A stretch of DNA of 64,000 nucleotides. Origin: Lasiodiplodia sp. COLG20 (Eukaryota; Ascomycota; Dothideomycetes; Botryosphaeriales; Botryosphaeriaceae). The translations under genes were made by a program, and so were the position numbers. Below are positions 43,915 through 55,547 of this stretch, piece by piece. The DNA lies in assembly GCA_009801085.1 (NCBI GenBank), contig VNWV01000005.1:2790001-2854000 (forward strand), in the 5' to 3' direction. Numbering within the stretch: position 1 is the first letter of the stretch; each line of letters starts with the position of its first letter. A model generated the notes under the pieces. It was not told the origin of the DNA. It made no database searches and saw only the letters and a list, made by a program, of their open reading frames with translations.

Positions 43915-44739
43915 TTGCGGGTGGGATTGGGCCTGCGTTGGTGCTTGGAGGTCAGCGATTGTTTGTGCGGGTTGCCTTGGCTGTTTACAGCAGCGCCTCG
44001 GGCCCGCGGATCCACAAAACTAGCGGTAAGAAGAACTGACCATAGCTGGGCCTTCGTGCAGATCAAGGCCAGGCCGCTCGAGGAGCAGCGGGCGCTGCAA
44101 TGGCGTCGATCGGGGGTTTGCCGGCCGCGGGAGATTCCCAAGGCACCACAGTGCGTCCGGGCAACGGGCAGCTGAACTGGACCCGGCTTGTTGCGGGCGG
44201 GCGCAGCGTGCAGGCGGGCACAGCGGGGCGGGACGGGCGGTCGCTGTGGGCGCTGGGGGCTGGGGGTTCTTCAGCGGGAGGGGCGAGGGTTTGGCGATGA
44301 GCCGGGGCGGAGAAGGTGAGATGTTGTGGCTGCAGCTGAGGATAAACAAACCTTCGTTTTCCGTTGCTAGAGCCCGACGGCCGCACGCCTGCCTCAGTCA
44401 GACGCCGTCACGTGCACGGCTTGTTATGGACGGCTGCAGCGGCGGCCCAGACCAGATCATGGATCGCCCTGCAGGCTAGGACAACGGTAGGCGGGCACAC
44501 GCTGGGCTCGGGCGGACTGCAGCGTGTTGGTTCTGCTGGCCGTGGGCGTGGGCGTAGGTAGGCGCGCGCACGATGATGCGGGCGGCAAGCCTGTCGTCAT
44601 CGGACCCTCGATTCCGCCGACGCAAACCAAACTCACGCGCTCTCGTCCACCTGTTCTCATCCTCCAGCTCCATCTGCATCCTCGCATCTGCACCCACTAT
44701 CTCACACTTCATCATACAACAACCCCCACCCTATCCACA
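43915..44739. promoter_or_regulatory. Divergent promoter region, RFX gene / yop1
   Basis: 0.82 kb, GC-rich, with a palindromic CACGTG at 44409-44414 (an E-box-type bHLH site by sequence; function unknown). Confidence 0.5.
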
Positions 44740-45611
44740 ATGTCGTTCCAGGAGAAGGCCCAGCACCAGATTTCGCAGCTCGACAAAGAGGTACGTCGCC
44801 GCCAGGCCTTCCCTGTCCCGCTCGCGGTCGCAATCTCGACGCCAACCGCCCCGTCATCACTACCTGAGCGCTCGAGCTCACCGCTGACCCGTCACGCGTG
44901 CGCAGCTGTCCAAGTACCCGGCCCTCGTCAACCTCGAGAAGCAGACCAATGTGCCCAAGGTCTATGCCATCCTCGGCGTTGGCGCCGTCTACTTCTTCTT
45001 GATCTTCTTCAACATTGCCGGCGAGTTCCTCGTGAACGTCGTCGGTTTCGCTCTGCCCGGCTACTACTCGCTGGATGCCCTCTTCTCGGCCACTAAGGTC
45101 GATGACACTCAGGTACGTGGCTCTCATGCGAGCTTTGGCCCGCACACCGCCCCGCACGTTTCAAAATAGCTAACAGTCGTTGCAGTGGTTGACGGTACGT
45201 CGAACAAAGCGCTTTCAGAGCTCCCCATCGCCGTTTTATCGTTACTGACAGATTTCCCGTGCAGTACTGGGTTGTCTTTGCTTTCTTCACGTAAGTGCCC
45301 GCTTCCGTGCTTATCGCACCATAGCTCCCGCTGATAAGGATTGCAGTGTGTTTGAGAGCCTGGTCAGCGCCGTCTACTGGTTCCCCTTCTACTACACCTT
45401 CAAGTTTGTCCTGATCCTCTGGATGGCCCTGCCCCAGACCTCGTGAGTTAGCCCGGACCCGGCACTAGGCAGTGAGCTAATGCGTCTACACAGTGGTGCT
45501 CAGGTGGTCTTCCGCTCCTTCATCCAGCCTGTTTTCTCGCGCTTCTTCTCGCAGAGCGGCTCCACCGCTGCCAACCTCCGCGCTGCCGCCGACCAGGCCA
45601 AGGCCGAGTAA
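44740..45611 (+). CDS. yop1: Yop1/REEP family ER-shaping protein
   Basis: Exons 44740..44790, 44906..45112, 45186..45194, 45265..45290, 45347..45442 and 45494..45611, 168 aa. The start MSFQEKAQHQISQLDKE continues LSKYPALVNLEKQTNVPK, then two hairpin membrane segments (VYAILGVGAVYFFLIFFNI; ESLVSAVYWFPFYYTFKFV). The conserved PGYYSLDAL segment is present. The micro-exons (9 nt Trp-Leu-Thr and 26 nt) rebuild the family sequence WLTYWVVFAFFTVFES. Yop1 and reticulons bend ER tubules. Six exons in under 900 bp is dense, but the joins are all GT..AG and in frame. The C-terminal Ala-rich tail is also family-like. Confidence 0.93.
45186..45194 (+). other. 9-nt internal micro-exon of yop1
   Basis: TGGTTGACG lies between a tgcag acceptor and a gtacgt donor. 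It encodes Trp-Leu-Thr, which is needed to reconstruct the conserved family segment DTQWLTYWVVFAF. Confidence 0.85.
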
Positions 45612-47538
45612 ACTGGCTCTCGCATTTGAAGCGAAAGAAAAATCCGAGCTGCAGCAGCTGCAACTCGGCTGGCTGGTCATATTCCGAAGTGACAAACACA
45701 TGAACGGAATATAGACGCTCTTAGGAGTGATTATCTTTGGGACGAAGGCTAGCTCTTGGGAGCTTCGAGAGCGATCCCGCTGTAAAGGTAGAGAATGCAG
45801 GAGGATGATGTATGGAAGGATGCAACTATGACTGCTATGGATAGACGATTCCGAGTAATGACAACAAAAGGGATATGCATCTAGCTTCACGTATTTCTGA
45901 TTCAGCTGTGTTTGTGCGGAGCGGGCTCCTGGGCTTCACGCGCCATGCTTCTACGCATCTCTGTTCCTCCTTCACCGCTTCGGCTCGCATTTTTTGTCGC
46001 CGCTTAGCGCGTTCTTTCAAGGCGAAGGCCAGAGTTCCGCGCCATCGTGACGGAATGACTACCCCATACTCTACGTTCTCGCCGGGAGTTCTCCACTAAT
46101 TTTCACATGTTCATAATCCCGTGTAGCGATCCCGGTCGATCTCATGTCAGGCATCCTGCCAACGGCGGCTCTGTTCGCCTCAAAAATTTGTTGTTGCAGC
46201 TGACTTGGCCCAAGGCTAAAAAGAAATTGAGGCGTGTAGGCCACGTTCGCTGGCAGACCGCTCAACACGCACCTGCACCAAGTTTTCGTACCCGACAGCC
46301 CAACCACGTCATAGGCACCATAAAACACGGGGGAATTCTCGGCCCCGGACCCCATTAGCTCCAACAACGCATCGCCGCCAGCCTATTGTTTGCTAACCGT
46401 GTCGGATCGGATCGAGAGACCGGGGTTTCATTCGAGAAGAGGTGTGGAAGGGAGTTCGGCTTCAGGCATCCTCTCGGAGGAACTGGTGGTTGAAGAGTGG
46501 ATTATGTAACGAGCTTCGCGGCTTGCCGGATTGGTCGAGAATGAGCGCCGGTTTGGTTGGTCGCTGGTCGAGCGCGCTCTAGTGTTTTGATGTGGAAGCG
46601 CGTGCTCATTTCGTAGGATGACAATGTGACCCGTATATTCAGGGAGTGACAAGTCAGTGGACCATAACAAACATCCAGAGCGGCGATACCAGAGAATACA
46701 TAGGTGGAGGAAACATATGCAGCCTTCTAGCGCCGTGTTTCAGCCAAAGGTCGCACAACTGCCCCGTTGACAGCTGGCTGGAAGTGTTCCGGGCTCGACA
46801 CCCAAGAATGTGTTCTCCAAGGAGACGACGCTAGTCTCAGCACCACTGATGCTATTTCAGGGGTGAGGAATCGTCGATTTTATCGTGTCACGCCAGACTG
46901 TCTGACCCGTTTGTTGTACTACTGTGTAAGTGTTGGCTCAAACGCTTTCCGGTGGGGCGGCTTTGAATTCCATTTTAGTCGAAGGAGAAGGAAGGTACAG
47001 AGGCGAACGCATTTTTCTTTAATGCGTAGGTCCCTTCAAGTTGCTTCTTTAGCTACGCAGGATTGGTTCTTTAGTGCTGTTTTGGATTAGGCATCGTGGA
47101 TGTGTTCCATGCTGGCATAACATGATTGGCCCAGTTCTATGACAACGCAACGATTCGTCCAAGACTTTGACCTTCCCACGCCTATCATGCCAGATACATT
47201 GCACCATATTTGTGTGCATCTGCAGGATTTTTTTGTGGAGCTTCAACAGTCATATTCGTGTCTCAATACCCGCTTTACCTGCGTGTGAACATTTCAACGG
47301 TTTTCGTGGGACCTGGCAAGGCGAAACCTTATACACTCCACTGTCACAACCTGGCTGTAAGCTCTCGGCAATTGTAGGACATAGTGTGGCTAAGCAGTCA
47401 CCCAATCCCTCAATGATTGCCATTCTTCTCTCTATGTTCCCGTGTGATGATGACTCAAATAACTTCTTTTTTGTTGTCCTTCCTTGATATTCCTTTTTAG
47501 ACTTTAGCCACTTATAGTAATCCTGAAGCCCTGGCCAT
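45612..47538. other. Convergent intergenic region
   Basis: 1.9 kb between the 3' ends of yop1 and the COG0523 gene. Only short open frames without resemblance. I see no repeat or RNA gene. Confidence 0.5.
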
Positions 47539-49601
47539 CTAATGCTTATGACCGTGGTGATGGTGATGGCCGTCTTCCCCATCGTGCTCGTGTTCCTCAC
47601 CCACCGTCCATTCTGCCCAGTACGAGTCATCCCACCATTCGTTCAGCTTCTCCTCCTTTCTCTCCAAGTCCACGTCTTTCCTACGCATCAGCTTCTCCCA
47701 CTTCTTGAACTCTTTGTCGGTCAAGAGGCAAGAGTCCAATATCGCTGTGATCTTCGTCTCGTCCAGACTCTCTCCGATGAACACAATCTCCTGCCTCCTA
47801 TCGCCCCACTTGCCCACGAAGTCCTTCCGAATCGCGGCCGCCACTTCTTCATCTGGCGCCCACTCTTCTTCCGGAAGTTCGCAGTACCAGTCTTGCTCGT
47901 ACTCAACGCGCAGCATCGCACCCGCAGTGTTCCAAGACCCCGCTTGCTGCGGTCTGGTAGCGAACCAAAGCCAGCCCTTGGAACGGTGCATCTTGGCCCA
48001 AATCGGGTCGGCGGCCTTAGCAGCGACAATGGTAGCCGGGTCGGTGGGTAAAGACTTGAAGAAGGGGTCTTCTTCCTCGTAGTTCTCTTCTTCCTCGACG
48101 AGATCTTCGCCTTTAGAATCTTTGCGCTTCGACTTCATGTGTTGCTGGCGTGTCTCGCGGGAGGATGGGGCATCAGGCATGGCTTCGTCGTCGTCAGTGC
48201 CGACGGCATTGGAGCTTCCCTTCTCAGATGCGACCTCTTCCATATCCTCGTCGTCTTCTTCTTCCTCGTCTTCTGGATCAGGCTGGATGAGAACGAATCT
48301 ACCGGCGAGCTGCTTGTACAGCTTCATCGGATCGAAGGGTTTGCGTGCCCGGTAGACAAAGCTATTGATACCGTATCTGTAGCAAGAGGGGCATTGGTCA
48401 GCATCTTTTGCGGTGCAGAGGCCTTTTGGTGATTTCCCAGAGGCCATAGGAAGACTCACTCAAGTGTTTCGGGCTTCGGCGCCTTCTTCTTCTTGCCATT
48501 GACATCCATCACGAACATCTCCTGCAGACTGGCCAGCCAGCCACTCATCATCTGCGCCTCCTCGAGATTGAACGCTCCGGTGCCGACAATCTCCTTGGCG
48601 TCGACCTGCGCATGCCGCGTCTCGATGACCTTCGCCTTCGGATTGAGTGCCTTGACGCAGCCCCGAATGCGCTCGCGTGTTGCCCGGTCCACCATGTCTG
48701 TCTTGTTGACGATGACGACGTTGGCGAACTCAATCTGGTCGGCCATCAGGTCCGAGACGGTTCGCTCGTCCTCGGCCGGCACCTGCTCTGCGTTGCCGTC
48801 GCGCGCGTAACGGTCCGTCAGGAAGTCTGCCGTGTTGAATTCGGCGAAGAAGCGGAAGGCGTCTACGACGGTGACCATCGTGTCGATGCGCGCGATCTTC
48901 TCGAGCCCACCGGCTTTGGCACTGTGCGTTTGGTAACACTTTGGTCAGCCGAGATCTGCAGTAGTAGCGCAGGGAATAGGAGACAATTGCGAACGTACAC
49001 CTTCTCAATGACTTCTCGGTCATCAAGTTGAATTTCCTCTGGGATGTCGAGCATTTCTGCACTGAGTGCGGCTGTGAATGTTTCGGCAACCTGTTGCGGT
49101 TCACTGATGCCGCTGCTCTCGATAAGGACATAGTCGAACTGACCGCCCCACGCCATGTTGGCCAGCTCGACCAAGAAGTCTCCACGGAGGGTGCAGCAGA
49201 TGCAGCCTAAACGACCATGTCAGTTTGCTAGGTCAAGCCGATGATGCGAAGTGTTGATCGGGAGGAGTGGATTCTACCATTCTGCATCTGGACGAGGTTG
49301 CCTTTGTCTTCTTTTCCCGAGAGGCGAGCAACGTGAGCACCGTCGATGTTCACTTCTGCCATGTCATTGACGATGACGGCAATCTTGAGGCCATGTGTGT
49401 TTGACTGGAGGATGTGCTTTAGAAGTGTTGTTTTGCCACTGCCCTATATTTCTGTCAGCTTGGATCCTCGAGCATAACTGTACGAGAGGTCGACGTTTAA
49501 TTCGGGCATCCACCTCGTGAGGGGTATAGGGGAGGGCAAAGGGCATGTCAGCATACCAGGAAACCCGAGAGCACAGTGACTGGTAGAAGTTTCTTCTCCA
49601 T
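47539..49601 (-). CDS. COG0523 (CobW/ZNG1-type) metal-chaperone GTPase
   Basis: Exons 49557..49601, 49278..49443, 48999..49206, 48460..48921 and 47539..48376 on the minus strand, 572 aa. [15 protein letters not shown] joins GSGKTT to form the Walker A loop across intron 1. The diagnostic metal-binding CxCC reads CICC at residues 72-75, followed by [10 protein letters not shown]. Further G-protein features are [14 protein letters not shown] and VNKTD. The C-terminal CobW domain holds an acidic insert and [15 protein letters not shown], with a terminal His-rich run ([17 protein letters not shown]). ZNG1 proteins deliver zinc to methionine aminopeptidase, and a His-rich tail suggests zinc binding here. 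That is inferred. Introns are 113, 71, 77 and 83 bp, and the joins keep conserved residues. Confidence 0.9.
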
Positions 49602-50728
49602 CTTCCTTTTTGCTCTCGTCGCCACCATTATTGTAAGTTTTAGGTGTATGAGCGGGAAATTGGATCGAGTTGAGCAGGGAAGGAAAGAGGAAGAAGTAGT
49701 CTTAGGGATTGAAGAGCAATTTATAGTTTCAATTAACGCAGAGTGTGGCCGCCTGCTTCTGTTTCCCTCGAGCCGCGCTCAACAGCGCAGCCGAGTCCTT
49801 CCACATCAGTAGCTATGGCTGGGGCTGAGCACCTTGGTGTCCATGGGCACCTTGGAGGATGGACCGGTGGTCTTACAGACCCTCTTTCCACCCACCTTCA
49901 GAGTGATCGACCAATAAGAATGCATCAGATCGTCAGCTGTTTACGTTGCTTATCTCTTTGTTCTGCAAGTGGCTAGTTCTCAGGGGTCCGACCTTAACTT
50001 GAGATGGGCTACATCCTTGGCAGACGAACAATGGAGTAGAGGAATCACACACTTTACGTAGTCAATTGAGCAATACATAGACGTGAAAATATGCGTCGCG
50101 ACCGATACAAAATTTGTTCTCACCCATGATGCAATAACATAGTAATGATGTGCCGATTAGATCAGCTGTAGGCGACAGAGAAAGTTGGCTTGCTTGTCGA
50201 GCGAAAAGCCATGCTGGGTGCCACCATGCGCATATATTCAGCTGGAGTCCTGTTGAGAAGTTGACGAAAGGGAGAAGGGAGGGGCCTGAGTAGTCATGCC
50301 GTCAGTAGTATACTACGGTGTTCAGGACGAGTGCGATGCTCATAATAAGATGAGGAAGGAATCGAGACAAAAGTATGTCCCCGCAAAGAAAGGAAAAGAG
50401 GATCATGCGCAAAAAATGAAGAAATTGTTCCAATGCTTGATTAAAGGTCTAAATGTCGCCGGACGGACAATATTCTACAGCGAATCTTTCTAGCTTCCCC
50501 CGTCATCCCCACACGGACGCGCGGTAGCTATAGGTCTACTTATTCGCACCTAATGGCTCATCCCCAGTCTGACGGTTTTCAAGACACCGTCGTGATTGCT
50601 TTAAATGCTTTACCTCTGGGAAACGTGGCGAGATTGTGTGACAATCGGATCGAGTCACTGTATTTAGGGAGGACTTATCGAGAAAGTCTCGAATTTCATC
50701 CGGGAAAGACGCTGTCCTGTGGCGAAGG
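49602..50728. other. Intergenic region between tandem minus-strand genes
   Basis: 1.1 kb holding the promoter of the COG0523 gene (right of 49,601) and the 3' side of bet5. No element recognised. Confidence 0.5.
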
Positions 50729-51366
50729 TTAGGGATAGTGCTCCGTAGAAACCAACGCGCCAGAGCTTACGATGAAGCTATCCAGTCCCATTTCGAACAG
50801 CTCGTTGGCCACTCCTACGCCGCCAGGATGCTCGACGGGCGCGAGAGGGTTCTTAACCACGAACTCGACGTAGAGGTTTGCCCAGATTTGATGCAGGACT
50901 ATGCGGAGGTTGTTCGTTTTGGTGTCGGTGAGCATGACGAACTTTAGGCGGGTGGGCGTCTCGTAGTAGTGGAGCTTGTATTCGGCGGTGCGGAAGGAAA
51001 GGAAGCTGCGAGCAAGCTGGAGCATTAGCGACAAGAGTAGAGGCAGCTCCAGGGCGTGAGCACCCACGTATCGTCCTCCCCGCCCAGCTGCTTGACCATG
51101 TTCCGTAAGGAGAAGACGGAGCCGAACATGAGCTTCGCATCGTCTTCTTTGGACAGGGCCTTGCGTCCAACTTGGCCTTCACCATCGCTCATGAGGCTAC
51201 CGCCAGAGGTAGGGCGGCCGGCCTTCGCGTGGGTCGTGGTCGGGCGTAGCCATCGCTTGCTGTAGATGCACTCGGCTAGAACGCGGTGAGCAGGCTGCGC
51301 AACTCAAGAGCGAGCGCAGGGCGGCATACTGTGGCGGTCGAAGATGTAGAAGGAGTAGATGACCAT
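50729..51366 (-). CDS. bet5: TRAPP complex subunit Bet5 (TRAPPC1)
   Basis: Exons 51330..51366, 51068..51275 and 50729..51005 on the minus strand, 173 aa. The N-terminus MVIYSFYIFDRH joins TECIYSKRW across a 54-bp intron, the typical start of longin-fold TRAPP subunits. KLMFGSVFSLRNMVKQL lies in the middle. The C-terminal exon has SFRTAEYKLHYYETPTRLKF, the classic TRAPPC1 stretch, and LYVEFVVKNPL. Bet5 is a core subunit of the Rab guanine-nucleotide exchange complex for Ypt1 in ER-to-Golgi traffic. The second intron (62 bp, gtgggt..cgcag) rebuilds GGEDDTFLSFRT. An acidic/polar insert (about residues 27-50) makes it slightly longer than the yeast form. Confidence 0.9.
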
Positions 51367-51686
51367 TTTGGCAGGTTGCTTGCAGAGCCGGGGGCTAGCG
51401 GATGGAGATGGGGCGGCCAGATGCGGGATGCAAGATGCGGGATGGGTGGATCGGAGGTTTAGGCCGACGAGTTCTACCTAACGGTCAAGCTTTCCAAGCC
51501 GACAAGGGTCCAGGAAAGATCGGCCTGGCGCGGGGTGCAAGCGCATCAGCCTGAGCTTCAACCAAAACCCACCGCGCTGCAGCGCTCACTCTCCTGTCTC
51601 CTCCCAGCTGGTTCTGCGCGCGCATTCTTCCCTTCCCGTTCTTGTACCATCCATCGCAGCTCGCCTTCATCCTTACGCTGGTGGCA
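51367..51686. promoter_or_regulatory. Short divergent promoter, bet5 / CaMKK-type kinase
   Basis: 320 bp between two diverging starts. A 14-bp direct repeat (agatgcgggatgca, then a 12/14 match) lies at 51419-51446. No named site assigned. Confidence 0.5.
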
Positions 51687-54093
51687 ATGCCGCAGCCCTC
51701 GTCGCGCCTGCAACAGCACCTCTCCGCTGATGATATCCCGGGCCTCTACCCCTCTGACAGCCTTTCTTTGGCCGTGCCCGCTACAGACGAGTCCGGCAGG
51801 CCCCCCGTTATAAAGCATGTGTATGCGCCCTGGAATCTGCCGTATGCCCGCGCCACCTAGGCTGACCCTGACGCCTTTCGCAAACAGCTCTGCGCCCGCT
51901 TATCAGAGTCCCTTGCGCCACCACCGTCGCGCTCCCTCTACCAGCAGGGAAGTCAAAGTCAGTCTCCCGTACTCAATGCCCTGCGCCGCCATCGACCCTG
52001 ACATTGCCGCACCGTAGGAGACGTTGAACGCGCGCTCCGAATACAGCAACAGCGAAGACGATGGCACAGCCCAGCATCGCATCAACCAGTACATAATCGA
52101 TCAGGAGATCGGGAGGGGCTCTTTTGGCGCCGTTCACGTGGCAGTCGACCAATATGGAAACGAATATGTAAGAGACTTGTCGTGGCAAGCCATGGCAATT
52201 CCTATCCACCATACGGCCTTCCTACACGCACGAGGACTTTGTGCTGAGCAGGATTTTCACAGGCCGTCAAAGAATTTTCAAAATCAAGGTTGCGCAAACG
52301 GGCGCAGTCAAACATGCTTCGCAGTCCGGGCGTGAGGCATCGCAAGAACCAGTACTCTGCTGGCCGCGGCTTCAACCTCCCTCTCCACCGTCACTCCGGC
52401 AGCGAACCCAATAATTCCCTGGACCTCATCAAGGAGGAAATTGCTGTCATGAAGAAGCTCAATCACCCCAATCTAGTGTCATTGATCGAGGTGCTCGACG
52501 ACCCGGACGAGGACTCGTTGTATATGGTGCTGGAGATCTGCAAAAAGGGCGTCGTCATGCGCGTGGGTCTGGATGAGAGAGCAGACCCGTACGAGGACGA
52601 GCAGTGCCGATGCTGGTTCCGAGACATGATCCTTGGTATTGAGTACTGTAAGTGCTTCGAAAGCAAGCGCCGTGCGCTCCTGTAGACTAACCAATCGCTT
52701 CTTCAGTGCATGCGCAGGGCATCATTCATCGCGACATCAAGCCCGACAATTGTCTGATTACCGACGATGATGTGCTGAAAATCGTCGACTTTGGCGTCTC
52801 TGAAATGTTCGAGAAGGACTCGGAGATGAAGACTAAAAAGTCGGCTGGCTCTCCTGCGTTTATGCCTCCTGAACTTTGCGTCCCGAAGCACGGCGACGTG
52901 TCCGGCAAAGCCGCTGACATTTGGTCAATGGGTGTCACGCTGTACTGCTTGCGCTTTGGGCGGATACCTTTCGAGAAGACGGGCATGATTGAGCTCTATG
53001 ACGCAATCAGAAGCGACAATGTTACGTTGGAAGAGTGTGAAGAAGACTTTGCTGATCTGATGCATCGGATACTGGAGAAAGATCCGGACAAACGCATTAC
53101 CATGGATGAGCTGAGGGTATGTTGTGAACCGCGAGTCTCCTGCTAGTCCAATAAGTTGACTCGTTCAGAACCATCCTTGGGTGACCCGGAGAGGAACGGA
53201 CTGCCTTTTGCCTAAGGAAGAGAACATCGCCACTATTATCGAGCCCCCTACGGAAGAAGAAGTCAATGCCGCCATCACGGGGAACATGGGCCATTTAATC
53301 ACCGTGGTAAGCATCCGACGCCTTTGTTCTTTCCCGTCAGTATAACTCACACTGCGCCAAGATGAAAGCTGTAAAACGCTTCAAGCAGCTGCTCTTCAAG
53401 AAGCGGCCTGACTTGATGCAAGGAATCTTTGGTCACCGCATGGTTGCACCTCCACTTTCCATGCGTCCGTACGTCGGAAGGTCGAAGAGTGAAACGATAG
53501 ACAACAGGCTGTGCGTGGAGAGCACGCTAGCCACAGAGGGTGTCCATCACGACATTGAGGCGTCGCCGAAGACCGAACAGCTGGCGGATCACCTCCACGA
53601 GGCAGGCGTCGCAACACCTGGGAGTGCGGGACAGTCGCCAAGGCTGGATCCTCGAGACACGCAGTCATCGCTGACTTCTGCTGAGCCGCGAACGCCGCGA
53701 CTGGAGATTGGCAAAGGACAGGCTCATGATCCGTTAGAAGACCAGTTATTTCTTGACCTCAACTGCCCCGCAGGAGAGGAGGTGTCTCCTGATCAACCGC
53801 ATGTGGTGTGCGAATCGCCAGGTGCGGTGGACATCGACGTGTACGAAAAGGCTTACGAGGAAGAAGTGCAAAGAATCATGGCTCAGCGCGGGCAGAGGCG
53901 GCCGACACTCTATCTCACCCGGCGGGTGGAGGGCAAGGAATCGATCCGGCGCAATCCGAGTCTTCTGGATGCCTTGCAGTTGGGCAGCGAAGGCCCCAAG
54001 CCTGCAGTGGCGGCGCTAGCCAAGCTGGTCGAGAAAGCCAAGAACAACGCGCAGAGCGAGGCGGGCGAGGGTTCTGGGGAAAGGGAGGCCTGA
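51687..54093 (+). CDS. CaMKK-type serine/threonine protein kinase
   Basis: Exons 51687..51820, 51888..51957, 52018..52167, 52263..52647, 52707..53116, 53169..53306 and 53362..54093, 672 aa. The kinase domain begins near residue 93 with IDQEIGRGSFGAVHVAVD; the catalytic lysine is in AVKEFSKSRLRKR. A long basic insert follows before LDLIKEEIAVMKKLNHPN. This insert between the lysine and helix C marks the CaM-kinase-kinase group. HRDIKPDNC, VDFGVSEMF and SAGSPAFMPPE (activation loop) are intact. The tail after the domain is variable and probably regulatory. Homologues activate CaM kinases or Snf1 in Ca2+ and glucose signalling. All six introns are GT..AG and in frame. Confidence 0.9.
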
Positions 54094-55547
54094 TCGCCCG
54101 CAGATAGCAACAGTTACGGGGGCGAGGGCCAGAGCAAAAGCAATAAACAGGGCAGCACGAGCTCGCGGCCGGCCGCGAGGGTCGCACATGTAATTTGCGA
54201 GAGGCGCAAAGATAGAAAACAGAGGGGTACACCAAAGCGTAATAAGAAAGCTTACTTGGATCGACGGCGACAAGCGGGCGCTTCCGTACACAGGCCAATG
54301 GCCTCCGCGTGTCCTCTGCCCGCCTCTCCATTCGTCGTCGGCCGCAGGGTGACCTCAATGGCGGAGGTATCCAGATTGTTCGCAATACATACGGCGTCTT
54401 GGCGGCGGTCACAATAGTGTCACAAGAGGGGAATTCATTCTCGAAAGTAAGCTGATGCATGCAGGGCAGGAGAAGGGCGCTGCGGCATTTAGATTATTGT
54501 CGCGTAGAGTGCCAACAGCCGGCAATGGTGGCGTCGGCGATCGCGCGTGCAGAAGTCCGGCGCGATGTGACGCTCACACGCGACAAAGAAGCACGTCGAC
54601 GGATTTGGCCCTGCGGATGGTGTTGAGAATAATGCGGTGGTGAGGCCTTTTTGTTATTGGCTTCGAACCGGCTCTTCCTCTTCTTCAGAAGACGGCTCCG
54701 GATCGAAGGCTTTCCTGGTTTTGTAAGCGGTTAGCGGACTTGGCTCGAGGGAAAATGAAGAGGGGCTGTCCGCGGACCGGCCGCCCGGCATTCACGCGCA
54801 CCTGGCCAGCAGCTGATGGGGATTGTACACGCGCAGCAGCATCGCAGTACCTAGCGCCTCTGGGTGTGGAGCGCTGAGCCATGTGAGCAACGTGATGAAA
54901 ATGGGCCCTAACGGGGGCGGGGCTAGGTACGAGCGTGCTGCGCCTACCTCATTACCAGTACTCGCCTATGTTGCATAGCCACTCGCACACGGCGAGTGCG
55001 CGGAGCAGGCCCAGCGAAAGTGCTCTTTACAGCTGCTGAGCATCTCTCTGCTGCTGCTGCCCGCGGACGCCGCCGGCGCCCTGGAGGAGAGAGCTAATAA
55101 ACTTGTCCCGAAGAGAAAAAAGCCGCAACTCACCAGGTCATACTTATTACATCGAAGTCTTTGGTAATCATCGACAAATCTCTGCTCATAGCACTCGCGC
55201 TTCTTTCGGCGGTCAAAATCCTACGTCCCAGGTCGTATCACACGTGGTTTGTCAGCGCTGCCAGCTTCCATCAAACAAGCACTTACGCCTCGGCTGGTGC
55301 CAAGGAAGGCCTTCATCCGCCGACCGCTTAACCTCGCTCCCTCCGCTGTAGCCATCTACACCACCTTCTTCCCCGACAGCGGGAGCGCTCTTGTCACAAA
55401 AAGCAGTTTTGAAGTCGCCTCAATAACCACACGACCCTGGGCTTTTGCCCCAGCCCGAGACTCTGTCTCGATACACTTCTCGCCCGCCGACCGTCCTCTT
55501 CTCCGCGCGTCACCGCCTTTAAGTCCGATCTCATACCCTGTCACAGG
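54094..55547. other. Intergenic region upstream of the Hal4-type kinase
   Basis: 1.45 kb. The part from about 55,300 to 55,547 is CT-rich and probably the leader of the kinase gene. No other feature recognised. Confidence 0.5.

Noticed and set aside
46071..46670. Open frames of 80-98 codons on the minus strand
   Set aside because: No start context, no homologous pattern, no plausible splice partners.
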